DNA of 64,000 bases from Actinocatenispora rupis (GTDB taxonomy: Bacteria; Actinomycetota; Actinomycetes; Mycobacteriales; Micromonosporaceae), in the NCBI RefSeq assembly GCF_016861975.1, contig NZ_BOMB01000015.1, positions 1-64,000 on the forward strand, written 5' to 3'. The position numbers and the translations under genes were made by a program. The notes under the pieces are model-generated. The model did not search any database, was not told the origin of the DNA, and was given only the letters and a program-made list of their open reading frames with translations. Below, in pieces: positions 43,928-51,932 of the stretch (its first letter is position 1; every line of letters begins with the position of its first letter).

Positions 43928-45237
43928 GGCAGCACCCCCTTGGATTGGAGCGCGTCGGCGATCTGGGCGCGCAGCGTCTGTTCGGTGGGCGTCGGGTTGA
44001 TCGACGCGGGCGGCGAGAGCGTCGCGGACGTGACCGTCGAAACGTTCTGGTACGTCGCGGTCACCGGGCGCGCCACCGCGTTCTTGATCTCCGCCAGGAT
44101 CGTGTCGCGCATCGGGTACGCGGTCGCCATGCTCGGGTTGGTCTTCGCGTCGACCGGCTTGCTCGCGTCGAGCCCCGTGTTGTCGTGGTACAGCGACTCG
44201 ATGGTCGGCGGTACGCCGTCCTTGATCGCGGCGAACTTCTGGTTCGCCGGCGAGCGCAGGCACAGGGCCGCCTTGAACGCCTGGTCCGGGTGGTCCGAGT
44301 ACCTGCTGACGGCGTAGTTCTCGCCGCCGATGGTGGCCCGCCCGGCACCGGTGATGCCCGGGATCGCCGCCCACTTGAAGTGCTTCAGCATGTCCGGCTT
44401 GTCGGTCGCCATCGACGCGTACACGTACGGCCAGTTGATTTCCATCGCGGCGGTACCGCCCTCGACGGCGAGCCGGGCCTGGTCCTCCATGGTGTTGGAC
44501 AGCGACGGGTCGGCCGCGGCCGACGTCGCGAACTTGTGCATCGTCTCCAGCGCCGTCACCGCCGGCGCGCCGAGCTCCACCTTGGTACCGGCCTTGTTGA
44601 GGATCGAACCGCCGGCCGCGGCGAGCACCGAGTTGAACCACACCACGAGACCCTCGTACTGGGCGCCGGTCACGCCGACGTAGTGCGGCTTGCCGGCCTG
44701 CTTGAGCCGGGTCGCCTCGGCGATCATCTCGTTGTACGTCTTCGGCGCCTTCGGTACGAGATCCGAGCGGTACCACAGCAACTGCACGTTGGTGTTGTTG
44801 GTCGCGGCGTACAGCTTGCCGTCGATGGTGGCGGTGGACAGCGGTGCCGGCAGCGCGTCGTTCTGAGCCTGCTGCTTGTTGGCGCCGGTCCACTCCCGGA
44901 TCCAGCCCGCCTTCGCCAGTTCGGCGGTCCAGGTGACGTCGAGCCCGAGGATGTCCATGCCGTGGTCACCGGCGGCCAACCGGCGTACCAGTTGCTCGCG
45001 CTGCTGGTCGGCGGTGCGCGGCAGGATGTTCAGCTTGATCGTGTACTGGCCGTGCGCCTGCTGGTTGCAGCGCTGCACGATGGCCGGCCGGTTCTGCTCC
45101 GGGTATGCGTAGAGATTGAGTGTCGGAGTACCGGATGAGCTTGAACCGCATGCGCTGAGAAGCGTGCCGGCCATGATGGCCGTCGCGCCGACGGCGAGTG
45201 AGGTGTGCATCCGGCCTGGGTTAGTCCGTGGCCGCAC
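43924..45237 (-). CDS. lpqY: Trehalose-type sugar-binding lipoprotein LpqY (copy 1)
   Basis: 437 residues from GTG 45237, behind GGAAGGGAGAG. The lipobox LSAC gives Cys30. [67 protein letters not shown] and [11 protein letters not shown] follow mycobacterial LpqY closely, as does the [10 protein letters not shown] ending. LpqY binds trehalose released from the envelope; by analogy this copy imports trehalose or a related disaccharide. It leads a four-gene operon. The upstream leader is shared with copy 2. Confidence 0.9.
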   Translation of the reverse strand: MRPRTNPGRMHTSLAVGATAIMAGTLLSACGSSSSGTPTLNLYAYPEQNRPAIVQRCNQQAHGQYTIKLNILPRTADQQREQLVRRLAAGDHGMDILGLDVTWTAELAKAGWIREWTGANKQQAQNDALPAPLSTATIDGKLYAATNNTNVQLLWYRSDLVPKAPKTYNEMIAEATRLKQAGKPHYVGVTGAQYEGLVVWFNSVLAAAGGSILNKAGTKVELGAPAVTALETMHKFATSAAADPSLSNTMEDQARLAVEGGTAAMEINWPYVYASMATDKPDMLKHFKWAAIPGITGAGRATIGGENYAVSRYSDHPDQAFKAALCLRSPANQKFAAIKDGVPPTIESLYHDNTGLDASKPVDAKTNPSMATAYPMRDTILAEIKNAVARPVTATYQNVSTVTSATLSPPASINPTPTEQTLRAQIADALQSKGVLP

Positions 45238-45366
45238 GAGACGCTCTCCCTTCCGGCATGGCAGGGCCGGAAGCGTCAGTGCCCGCGACCCCCACGTCGA
45301 TGGTCGTCGCTCGCACCGGAACAGGCGCCAGCGACGAGGTCCCGGCGGGATACGACAGTCCGTAAT
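45238..45366 (-). promoter_or_regulatory. Conserved promoter/leader block of importer operon 1
   Basis: TACG (45351-45354) and CGTA (45361-45364) are inverted around ACAGTC, followed downstream by GGATA and CCCGGCGG as in copy 2. In the leader, TCGTCGC (45304-45310) and GCGACGA (45331-45337) form a stem in both copies. The start lies about 114 bases downstream of the TACG-CGTA block. Exact transcription start is not known. Confidence 0.6.
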
Positions 45367-45590
45367 GTAAGTCCGGCACCGGGAGACCGTTGGCGTTTCC
45401 GCCCAAGCCGTGATGTCGACATGCCGTGCGGTGGAACGGATCCGGTGCGCGCGCGGGGTTGCGGCCACCCTGGGCGCAGTGCGCCCGACCGTCCGGTACG
45501 GCCGCGAACGCGGCGTATCGCTTGCGCTGCACCGGTTTCCATTCCGTACCGGCGGTATGTGGTGCGGCGCAAGGGTTCGGGCGGAGATGC

Positions 45591-45626
45591 GAAGCGGCCC
45601 GCCGGTACTTGCCGGCGGGCCGCTTC
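45591..45626 (-). terminator. Terminator of importer operon 2
   Basis: A perfect 15-bp stem (45591-45605 with 45612-45626) and a 6-base loop follow the copy-2 ATPase stop by about 40 bases on the minus strand. Confidence 0.75.
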
Positions 45627-45651
45627 GCTGCTGCTGCGCTGCTTCGGTGTC

Positions 45652-45679
45652 GGTTACTCGGCGGCGGTTACTCGGCGGC
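45652..45679. repeat. Tandem 14-bp duplication including the sugC stop codon
   Basis: GGTTACTCGGCGGC occurs at 45652-45665 and again at 45666-45679. On the minus strand each holds a TAA; the first one reached (45668-45670) ends the gene. The rest of 45238-45667 has no gene beyond the leader and terminator. Confidence 0.85.
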
Positions 45680-46852
45680 GGTCAGGTTCGCGCCGCTGCC
45701 CGGCTCGAACACGTGGATGGAGTCCGGGTTGAACCAGACCTCCAGACCCTTGCCCTCCCGTACGGGGGAGCGCGCGTCGAGCTGCGCGACGATCTGCGCG
45801 GTACCCATGTCCTCGGAGCCGGTGTCGCGCTCGATCTCGGCCAGGTGCTCCGAGTCCACGTGCGCGTTCTCCAGCGAGAAGTACGCGAACTTCTCGGAGC
45901 CCATCGACTCCAGGATGTCCACCGGGGCGGTGAACGTGACGCCCTTGCCGCGGCTCTCGTCCACCAGCGACAGGTCCTCGAACGCCTCGGGCCGGATGCC
46001 GATGATGACGTCCCGCGGTACGTCCTTGTGCCCCTCCAGGCTGCGCCGGATCCGGTCGCTCAGCGGGATGGTGCCGAGCGTGGTCTCGACCGTGTTGTTC
46101 GCGATCGTGCCCGGAACGAAGTTCATCGACGGGGAGCCGATGAAGCCGGCGACGAACAGGTTGACCGGCCGCTCGTACAGTTCCTGCGGGGAACCGATCT
46201 GCTGCACGTGCCCGGCCCGCATGATGACGATCCGGTCGCCGAGGGTCATGGCCTCGGTCTGGTCGTGCGTCACGTACACGGTGGTGGTGCCGAGCCGCTT
46301 CTGGATCCGCGAGATCGACGTACGCATCTGCACGCGCAGCTTGGCGTCCAGGTTGGACAGTGGCTCGTCCATCAGGAACGCCTTGGGGCTGCGGACGATC
46401 GCCCGGCCCATCGCCACCCGCTGCCGCTGACCACCGGACAGCGCGCCCGGCTTGCGGTCCAGGTACGGCGTGAGGTCGAGGATCTGGGCGGCCTCGTCGA
46501 CCTTGGCCTTGATGGTCGCCTTGTCCACCTTGGCCAGCTTCAACGGGAAGCCGATGTTCTCCCGCACCGTCATGTGCGGGTAGAGAGCGTACGACTGGAA
46601 CACCATGGCGATGTCGCGGTCGCGGGGCGCCACCTCGTTGACCCGCCGGCCGTCGATGCGCATCTCGCCGTCGGAGATGTCCTCCAGGCCGGCGATCATG
46701 TTGAGGGTCGTGGACTTTCCGCAGCCCGACGGCCCGACCAGGATGATGAACTCCTGGTCCGCGATGTGCAGGTTGAACTCCGCGACGGCCGTCGTGCCGT
46801 CCGGGTACTTCTTGGTGACGCGGTCGAGAACGATCTCAGCCACTGTTGACAC
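45668..46852 (-). CDS. sugC: Sugar ABC transporter ATPase, SugC/MsmK type (copy 2)
   Basis: 394 residues, co-linear with copy 1 from the first (MSTVAEIVLD) to the last residues. All nucleotide-binding motifs are present: GPSGCGKST, FQSYALYPHMTVRENIGFP, LSGGQRQRVAMG, FLMDEPLSNLD and VTHDQTEAM. Differences cluster in the C-terminal domain and in the N-terminal YPDGTTAVAEFNLHI segment. GTG 46852 abuts the permease stop. The tail lies in a 14-bp tandem duplication. Confidence 0.93.
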   Translation of the reverse strand: MSTVAEIVLDRVTKKYPDGTTAVAEFNLHIADQEFIILVGPSGCGKSTTLNMIAGLEDISDGEMRIDGRRVNEVAPRDRDIAMVFQSYALYPHMTVRENIGFPLKLAKVDKATIKAKVDEAAQILDLTPYLDRKPGALSGGQRQRVAMGRAIVRSPKAFLMDEPLSNLDAKLRVQMRTSISRIQKRLGTTTVYVTHDQTEAMTLGDRIVIMRAGHVQQIGSPQELYERPVNLFVAGFIGSPSMNFVPGTIANNTVETTLGTIPLSDRIRRSLEGHKDVPRDVIIGIRPEAFEDLSLVDESRGKGVTFTAPVDILESMGSEKFAYFSLENAHVDSEHLAEIERDTGSEDMGTAQIVAQLDARSPVREGKGLEVWFNPDSIHVFEPGSGANLTAAE

Positions 46853-47686
46853 TCATCCCTTCACGGCCCCGGACGTGAGTCCGGAGACGATCCGACGCTG
46901 GAAGATCAGTACGAAGATGATGATCGGGATCGTGATCACGATCGCCGCCGCCGCGATCGACCCGGTCGGATCCTCGAACTGCGAGGCACCGGTGAAGAAC
47001 GCGATGGCGGCCGGCGCGGTCCGGGCCGAGTTCGTCGACGTGAGTGAGATCGCGAAGACGAAGTCGTTCCAGCACTGGATGAACGCCAGGATCGCGGTGG
47101 TGACCACGCCCGGCATCGCCAGCGGCACGATCACCTGACGGAACGCCTGGAACGGCGTCGCGCCGTCCATCTTCGCGGCCTTCTCCAACTCCCACGGGAT
47201 CTCCCGCAGGAACGACGACAGCGTGTAGATCGTCAGCGGCAGCGTGAACGTGATGTACGGCAGGATCAGGCCGGGCCAGGTGTTGAACAGCCCGATCGAC
47301 CGTTCCACCTGGAACATCGGCGTCACCAGCGACACCTGCGGGAACATCGCGATCAGCAGCGACGCGCCCAGCATCAGCTTCTTGCCGGGGAAGTCGAGCC
47401 GCGCGATCGCGTACGCCGCGAAGGTGCCGATCACGATCGCGACGAACGTGGCGATGACGGCGATGCCGATCGAGTTGAGCAGCGGCCGGGTGAACCCGCC
47501 CACCTGGAAGATGTCGACGAAGTTCTGGAACGTCCAGCCGCGCGGGATGAAGTGCCCGTCGGTGAACGTGCTCTTTTCCTTGAGCGACAGGGACAGGATC
47601 CACAACACCGGGATCAGCGCGTACAGCGCGACGATGGTGTTGGCGACGGACCAGCTGGCCTTCTGTCTCGTGGTGACGACGGCCAT
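46853..47686 (-). CDS. sugB: Sugar ABC permease, SugB/MalG type (copy 2)
   Basis: 277 residues; six helices and the EAA loop [18 protein letters not shown] identical to copy 1. Periplasm-facing loops differ ([20 protein letters not shown] against the copy-1 [19 protein letters not shown]), which could affect docking with its own binding protein. ATG 47686 overlaps the SugA-like stop. Confidence 0.92.
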   Translation of the reverse strand: MAVVTTRQKASWSVANTIVALYALIPVLWILSLSLKEKSTFTDGHFIPRGWTFQNFVDIFQVGGFTRPLLNSIGIAVIATFVAIVIGTFAAYAIARLDFPGKKLMLGASLLIAMFPQVSLVTPMFQVERSIGLFNTWPGLILPYITFTLPLTIYTLSSFLREIPWELEKAAKMDGATPFQAFRQVIVPLAMPGVVTTAILAFIQCWNDFVFAISLTSTNSARTAPAAIAFFTGASQFEDPTGSIAAAAIVITIPIIIFVLIFQRRIVSGLTSGAVKG

Positions 47687-48648
47687 CAGCGCCTCCCCAT
47701 GTTCTCGCTACCCGGGGCAGCAGTGCCGAAGACCTTGATGAACAGGAACGCGATGACCGCGACCGTGATGAACATCAGCACCGACATGGTGGATCCGATG
47801 CCGAGGTTCAGGCCGCTGATCAGGTTGTGGTACGTGGTGATCGACAGCGAACTCGTTCCGTTGGCGCCGTTGGTCAGCACGTAGATGTTGTCGTAGACGC
47901 GGACCGCGTCGAGTACCCGGAACAGCAGCGCCACCAGGATCGCCGGCTTCATCAGCGGCAGCGTCACCTTCGTGAACCGCTGCCACGCCGACGCACCGTC
48001 CATCGCCGCGGCCTTCTGCAACTCCTCCGGTACGACCGCGAGGCCGGCCATCAGCAGCAGCGCCATGAACGGCGTGGTCTTCCAGATCTCGGCCAGGATG
48101 ATGATGGCCATCGAGGACGCCTGGTGGGTCAGCGGCGCGGATCCGCTCCACAGCGGCAACTGCGCCAGGTATCCGGTGTTCGGCGTCCACGCGTACTGCC
48201 AGCCGTACGCGGCGGCCACGGTGACGATCCCGTACGGGATCAGGGCCAGCGTCCGCACGAAGCCCTTGCCGAGCACGGTGCGGTGCATGACCATCGCCAG
48301 CGTCATGCCGAGTACGAGCTCGAACGCCACGCTGACCACGGTGATGATCATCGTGATGAGGAACGCCCGCCACCAGAACTCGTTCGTCAGTACGGTGGCG
48401 TAGTTGGCGAACCCGACGAAGCCCCTCTTGTCGGGGAACCGGAGGTCGTAGCGCTGCAACGACAGCATCACCGAGTAGACGATCGGGTAGATCGTCACGA
48501 CGACCATCACCACGGCGGCCGGCAGGCACAGCAGCCAGCCGAGCTTCCGCTCCGACCGCTTGCCGTCGCTGAGCGGCTTCTTCGCCTTGGCCACGCCGGC
48601 ACCGCCCGGCGCGACGCGGGTCTTGCTCTGCACGGTCGCCTGGGTCAC
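47686..48648 (-). CDS. sugA: Sugar ABC permease, SugA/MalF type (copy 2)
   Basis: 320 residues, ten shorter than copy 1 because of a different, Lys-rich N-terminus ([20 protein letters not shown]). The membrane core [20 protein letters not shown] and the EAA loop [19 protein letters not shown] match copy 1. One loop has [17 protein letters not shown] where copy 1 has [19 protein letters not shown] 48648 overlaps the lpqY stop. Confidence 0.92.
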   Translation of the reverse strand: MTQATVQSKTRVAPGGAGVAKAKKPLSDGKRSERKLGWLLCLPAAVVMVVVTIYPIVYSVMLSLQRYDLRFPDKRGFVGFANYATVLTNEFWWRAFLITMIITVVSVAFELVLGMTLAMVMHRTVLGKGFVRTLALIPYGIVTVAAAYGWQYAWTPNTGYLAQLPLWSGSAPLTHQASSMAIIILAEIWKTTPFMALLLMAGLAVVPEELQKAAAMDGASAWQRFTKVTLPLMKPAILVALLFRVLDAVRVYDNIYVLTNGANGTSSLSITTYHNLISGLNLGIGSTMSVLMFITVAVIAFLFIKVFGTAAPGSENMGRR

Positions 48649-49958
48649 GGCAGGACCCCCTTGGACTGGAGCGCGTTGTCGACCTGGTCGCGCAGGTAGG
48701 TCTCGGTGGCCGCGGGGTCGATCGACGCGGGCGGCGACAGCGCCGCCTGCACCACCGTCGAGACGTTCTGGTACGTCGGCGTCACGGGTCGCGGTGCCGC
48801 GGTCTTCAGCGCGGACAGGATCGCCGCACGCATCGGGTACGCCGTCACCATGCTCGGGTTGTCCGGACCGGCCTTCTTGCTCGCGTCGAGCGGCGTCGTG
48901 TCGTGGTACACCGACTCGATGGTCGGCGGCAGGCCGTCCTTGGTCGCCGCGATCTTCTGGTTGTCCGCGTTGCGCAGGCACAGCGCCGCGTCGAACGCCT
49001 CGGCCGGGTGCGCCGAGTACTTGCTGATCGCGAAGTTCGAGCCGCCCAGCGGGGACTTGCCGGGACCGTCGATGCCCGGGTACGGCGCCCACTTGAAGTC
49101 CTTCTTGAACTTCACGGCGGTGTTGGCCTGCATCGCGGGGTACACGTACGGCCAGTTCACCTCGGCGACCGCGAACCCGCCCTCCAACTGGAGCCGGGCC
49201 GGGTCCTCCTGGGTGTTGGTCAGCGAGGGGTCCGCCGCCTTCGAGCGGGCGAAGTCGCGCAGCGTCTGCATCGCCTTGACCGACGGCTGCCCCATGGACA
49301 CCTTCGTACCGCTGGGATCCAGCACGGAACCGCCGGCGGAGGCGACGAGGCTGTTGAACCACACCGTCAGGCCCTCGTACTGCGCGCCCTGCGCCTCGAT
49401 GTAGTGCGGCTTGCCCGCCGCGGCCAGGTCCGCCGCCTGCTTCTGGAGTCCGGCCCAGGTGGACGCGGGCTTCGGCATCAGGTCCGCGCGGTACCACAGC
49501 AACTGCACGTTCGTGTTGTACGGCGCGGCGTACAGCTTGCCGCCCCACTGGGCGGTCTTCAGCGGTGCCGCGAGGGTGCCCTTCTCGGCCTCGGCCTTGT
49601 TGCTGCCGGTCCACTCGCGGATCCACCCGGCGCGCGCCAGCTCGGCGGTCCAGGTGACGTCGAGGCCGAGGATGTCGAGTCCGCTGTCCCCGGCGGCGAG
49701 CCGCCGCACCAACTGCTCACGCTGCTGGTCCGCGGTACGGGGCAGGGTGTTCAGCTTGATCTGGTACTTGCCGTTGGCCGCCTTGTTGCAGTTGGCCACC
49801 ATCACGGCGAGGTTCTGCTGTGGAGCGTTGTAGAGGTTGATCGTCGGGGTTCCGGTCGACCCAGACCCGCAGGCAGTGACAAGCGTGCTGGCCATGATCG
49901 CCGCCGCCCCCACCGCCAACGAGGACCGTAGTCGACCCCGGTGGTTGTGTGGCCGCAC
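48645..49958 (-). CDS. lpqY: Trehalose-type sugar-binding lipoprotein LpqY (copy 2)
   Basis: 437 residues, exactly the length of copy 1, from GTG 49958 behind the same GGAAGGGAGAGCG site. Lipobox LVTAC gives Cys30. [57 protein letters not shown] and EVNWPYVYPAM are LpqY-like. Compared with copy 1, the middle differs most (VKFKKDFKWAPYPGIDGPGK against copy-1 [18 protein letters not shown]), so the two may differ in ligand or affinity. First gene of operon 2. Confidence 0.9.
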   Translation of the reverse strand: MRPHNHRGRLRSSLAVGAAAIMASTLVTACGSGSTGTPTINLYNAPQQNLAVMVANCNKAANGKYQIKLNTLPRTADQQREQLVRRLAAGDSGLDILGLDVTWTAELARAGWIREWTGSNKAEAEKGTLAAPLKTAQWGGKLYAAPYNTNVQLLWYRADLMPKPASTWAGLQKQAADLAAAGKPHYIEAQGAQYEGLTVWFNSLVASAGGSVLDPSGTKVSMGQPSVKAMQTLRDFARSKAADPSLTNTQEDPARLQLEGGFAVAEVNWPYVYPAMQANTAVKFKKDFKWAPYPGIDGPGKSPLGGSNFAISKYSAHPAEAFDAALCLRNADNQKIAATKDGLPPTIESVYHDTTPLDASKKAGPDNPSMVTAYPMRAAILSALKTAAPRPVTPTYQNVSTVVQAALSPPASIDPAATETYLRDQVDNALQSKGVLP

Positions 49959-50086
49959 GAGCCGCTCTCCCTTCCGACGCGGAAGGACCGGCAGCACAGC
50001 ACCGGTCCCACGTCGTTGGTCGTCGCGCCCGCACCGGGACAGGCACCAGCGACGACACCTCCCGGCGGGATACGACAGTCCGTAAT
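49959..50086 (-). promoter_or_regulatory. Conserved promoter/leader block of importer operon 2
   Basis: TACG (50071-50074) and CGTA (50081-50084) recur with the same spacer as in operon 1, about 113 bases before the start. The leader stem TCGTCGC (50020-50026) with GCGACGA (50049-50055) is also kept. From 50087 to 50337 there is no gene; TGTGCCC-ATG-GGGCACA at 50181-50197 and GTCACC/GGTGAC at 50238-50257 are the only structures seen and may end the hopanoid transcript. Confidence 0.6.
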
Positions 50087-50337
50087 ATCAACATGGCACC
50101 GGCAGTGCCGTGCCGTTTCCGCCCAGCACGCGATGTTGCCGCAGGCCAGGTGGCCGGATGTCGGTTACCCGCCCAGGGATTGTGCCCATGGGGCACATGG
50201 GAGCAGATCAACCGGTACGGCGGCATCGAGTGCGAAAGTCACCCTAATCAAGGTGACGATGCGTTGTCGATTCACATCCGACGCCCGCCGTGGCCGTATT
50301 GGCGAAGTTACCGGTCTGTTATCGGGTGGTGTCCTAC

Positions 50338-51348
50338 TCACGTCTCCCGCATGGCACGGAGCGACTCCTTGAGGGAGCCCATCGTGGCGAGCACCGCGCT
50401 CGGCTCGTACCCGCAGTGCGCCATGCAGTTGTTGCAGCGCGGATCCTTGCCCCGGCCGTACGAGTCCCAGTCGGTGGTCTCGATCAGCTCGCGGTAGCTC
50501 TTCGCGTACCCGTCGCCCATCAGGTAACAGGGCTTCTGCCACCCCTTCAGCGAGTACGAGGGGATGCCCCAGGCGGTGCAGGCGAAGTCGGCCTTGCCCT
50601 CCAGGAAGTCCAGGAACAGCGGGGAGTGGCTGAGCCGCCACTTCTTCCGGTTGCCGCCCGCGAACGCCTTGCGGAACAGCTCCCGCGTCTCCTGTACGCC
50701 GAGGAAGTGGTCCTGGTCCGGCGCCTTCTCGTACGCGTACGCCGGGGAGATCATCATCTCGTCGACCGCAAGGTCGTCGTTGAGGTAGTTCAGAACGTCG
50801 ACGATGGTCTGCGGGGTGTCGGTGTTGAAGAACGTCGAGTTGGTGGTGACCCGGAAACCCTTCGCCTTCAGGAACCTGATCGCCTCGACCGCCTCGTCGA
50901 ACACGCCCTCCTGCGACACCGACTCGTCGTGCCGCTCCCGCAGCCCGTCGATGTGCACCGCGAACTGGAAGTACGGCGACGGGCGGAAGTCGAAGCGGTC
51001 GAACCGCTTGCGCAGCAGTACCGCGTTGGTGCAGAGGATGACGAACTTCTTGCGCTTCACCAGTTCCGCGACCATCTGGTCGATCTGCGGGTGCATCAAC
51101 GGTTCGCCGCCGGCGATCGACACCGCGGGCGCGCCGGACTCCTCGACCGCCGCGACCGCCTGCTCGACCGGCATCCGCCGCTTGAGTACGTCGTGCGGTT
51201 CCTGGATCTTGCCGCAGCCGGCGCAGGCCAGGTTGCAGGCGAACAGCGGTTCGAGTTCCACCACCAGCGGGAACTTCTTCCGGCCGGTCAGCTTGTTCTT
51301 CAGCACGTACGCGCCGACGCGTGCGGCCTGCCGCAGCGGTACAGCCAT
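50338..51348 (-). CDS. hpnH: Adenosylhopane synthase, radical SAM
   Basis: 336 residues. The radical-SAM cluster cysteines are Cys38, Cys42 and Cys45 in EPLFACNLACAGCGKIQ. SIAGGEPLMHP and QFAVHIDGLRERHDESV are HpnH signatures, and DPRCNNCMAHCGYEPSAV near the C-terminus is the family's extra Cys region. HpnH joins 5'-deoxyadenosine to diploptene to give adenosylhopane. ATG 51348 follows GGAGGTGC at the end of hpnG. Last gene of the operon. Confidence 0.94.
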   Translation of the reverse strand: MAVPLRQAARVGAYVLKNKLTGRKKFPLVVELEPLFACNLACAGCGKIQEPHDVLKRRMPVEQAVAAVEESGAPAVSIAGGEPLMHPQIDQMVAELVKRKKFVILCTNAVLLRKRFDRFDFRPSPYFQFAVHIDGLRERHDESVSQEGVFDEAVEAIRFLKAKGFRVTTNSTFFNTDTPQTIVDVLNYLNDDLAVDEMMISPAYAYEKAPDQDHFLGVQETRELFRKAFAGGNRKKWRLSHSPLFLDFLEGKADFACTAWGIPSYSLKGWQKPCYLMGDGYAKSYRELIETTDWDSYGRGKDPRCNNCMAHCGYEPSAVLATMGSLKESLRAMRET

Positions 51349-51350
51349 CC

Positions 51351-51932
51351 TCAACGCACCTCCTTGAGAAGCCTGAGCGGTGGTACCGGGTCGCGCCGGG
51401 CGGCCCAGTCGGTGAGCGCGCGGGCCACGGCGGGCAGCCGGGACAGCGCGGATCGCAGTCGCAGCAACGTTCTCGGGTCCACGAGGTGGTCGGTGTCGGC
51501 GACCACCCGGACGCACGCCACCGGCCGTACCGCGCCACCGAGCAACCAGTACGACTCGGTGTCGGCGACGAGCGCGTGCCCCGCCAGCGCGGTACGCCGG
51601 CGTCCGGTGACCAGCCGGCGATCGCTGTGCACCGGCCCGACCGCCACGTCGAGCCCGGCGGCGCGCAGCGCGGTCGCCAGACCGTCCACTTCGGACAGTT
51701 CGACGGTGCCGCCGGCCGCGCGCACCTCGCTGGCCACCACGACCGTTCCGGTACGCAGCAACGGATCCAGCCCGCCGCCGACGCCCACCACGACGACCTC
51801 GCGGTGCGCCAGGCGCGCCGCGGCGCGGGCCGACCGGGCCGGGCCCGTACCGGTGCGCAGCACGGTCAGCGCCGTACCGCGGCGCAGCGCCCGCGCCTCG
51901 GCCCGCATCGGCGCCAGCAGCAGCGGACTCAC
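51351..51932 (-). CDS. hpnG: Adenosylhopane nucleosidase (HpnG-like phosphorylase family)
   Basis: 193 residues, shorter than HpnG of proteobacteria. LLLAPMRAEARALRRG at the N-terminus, VVVVGVGGGLDPLLRTGTVV and ALVADTESYWLLGGA (the Asp-Thr-Glu-Ser region of the MTA/SAH nucleosidase fold) are visible. It should release adenine from adenosylhopane to give ribosylhopane. GTG 51932 overlaps the shc stop, and hpnH follows after two bases. Confidence 0.82.
   Translation of the reverse strand: MSPLLLAPMRAEARALRRGTALTVLRTGTGPARSARAAARLAHREVVVVGVGGGLDPLLRTGTVVVASEVRAAGGTVELSEVDGLATALRAAGLDVAVGPVHSDRRLVTGRRRTALAGHALVADTESYWLLGGAVRPVACVRVVADTDHLVDPRTLLRLRSALSRLPAVARALTDWAARRDPVPPLRLLKEVR

Noticed and set aside
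50181-50197. TGTGCCC-ATG-GGGCACA as an operator for the importer operon
   Set aside because: It is absent from the other copy's upstream region and lies about 100 bases beyond the conserved promoter block, so I treat it only as a possible end structure for the hopanoid transcript.
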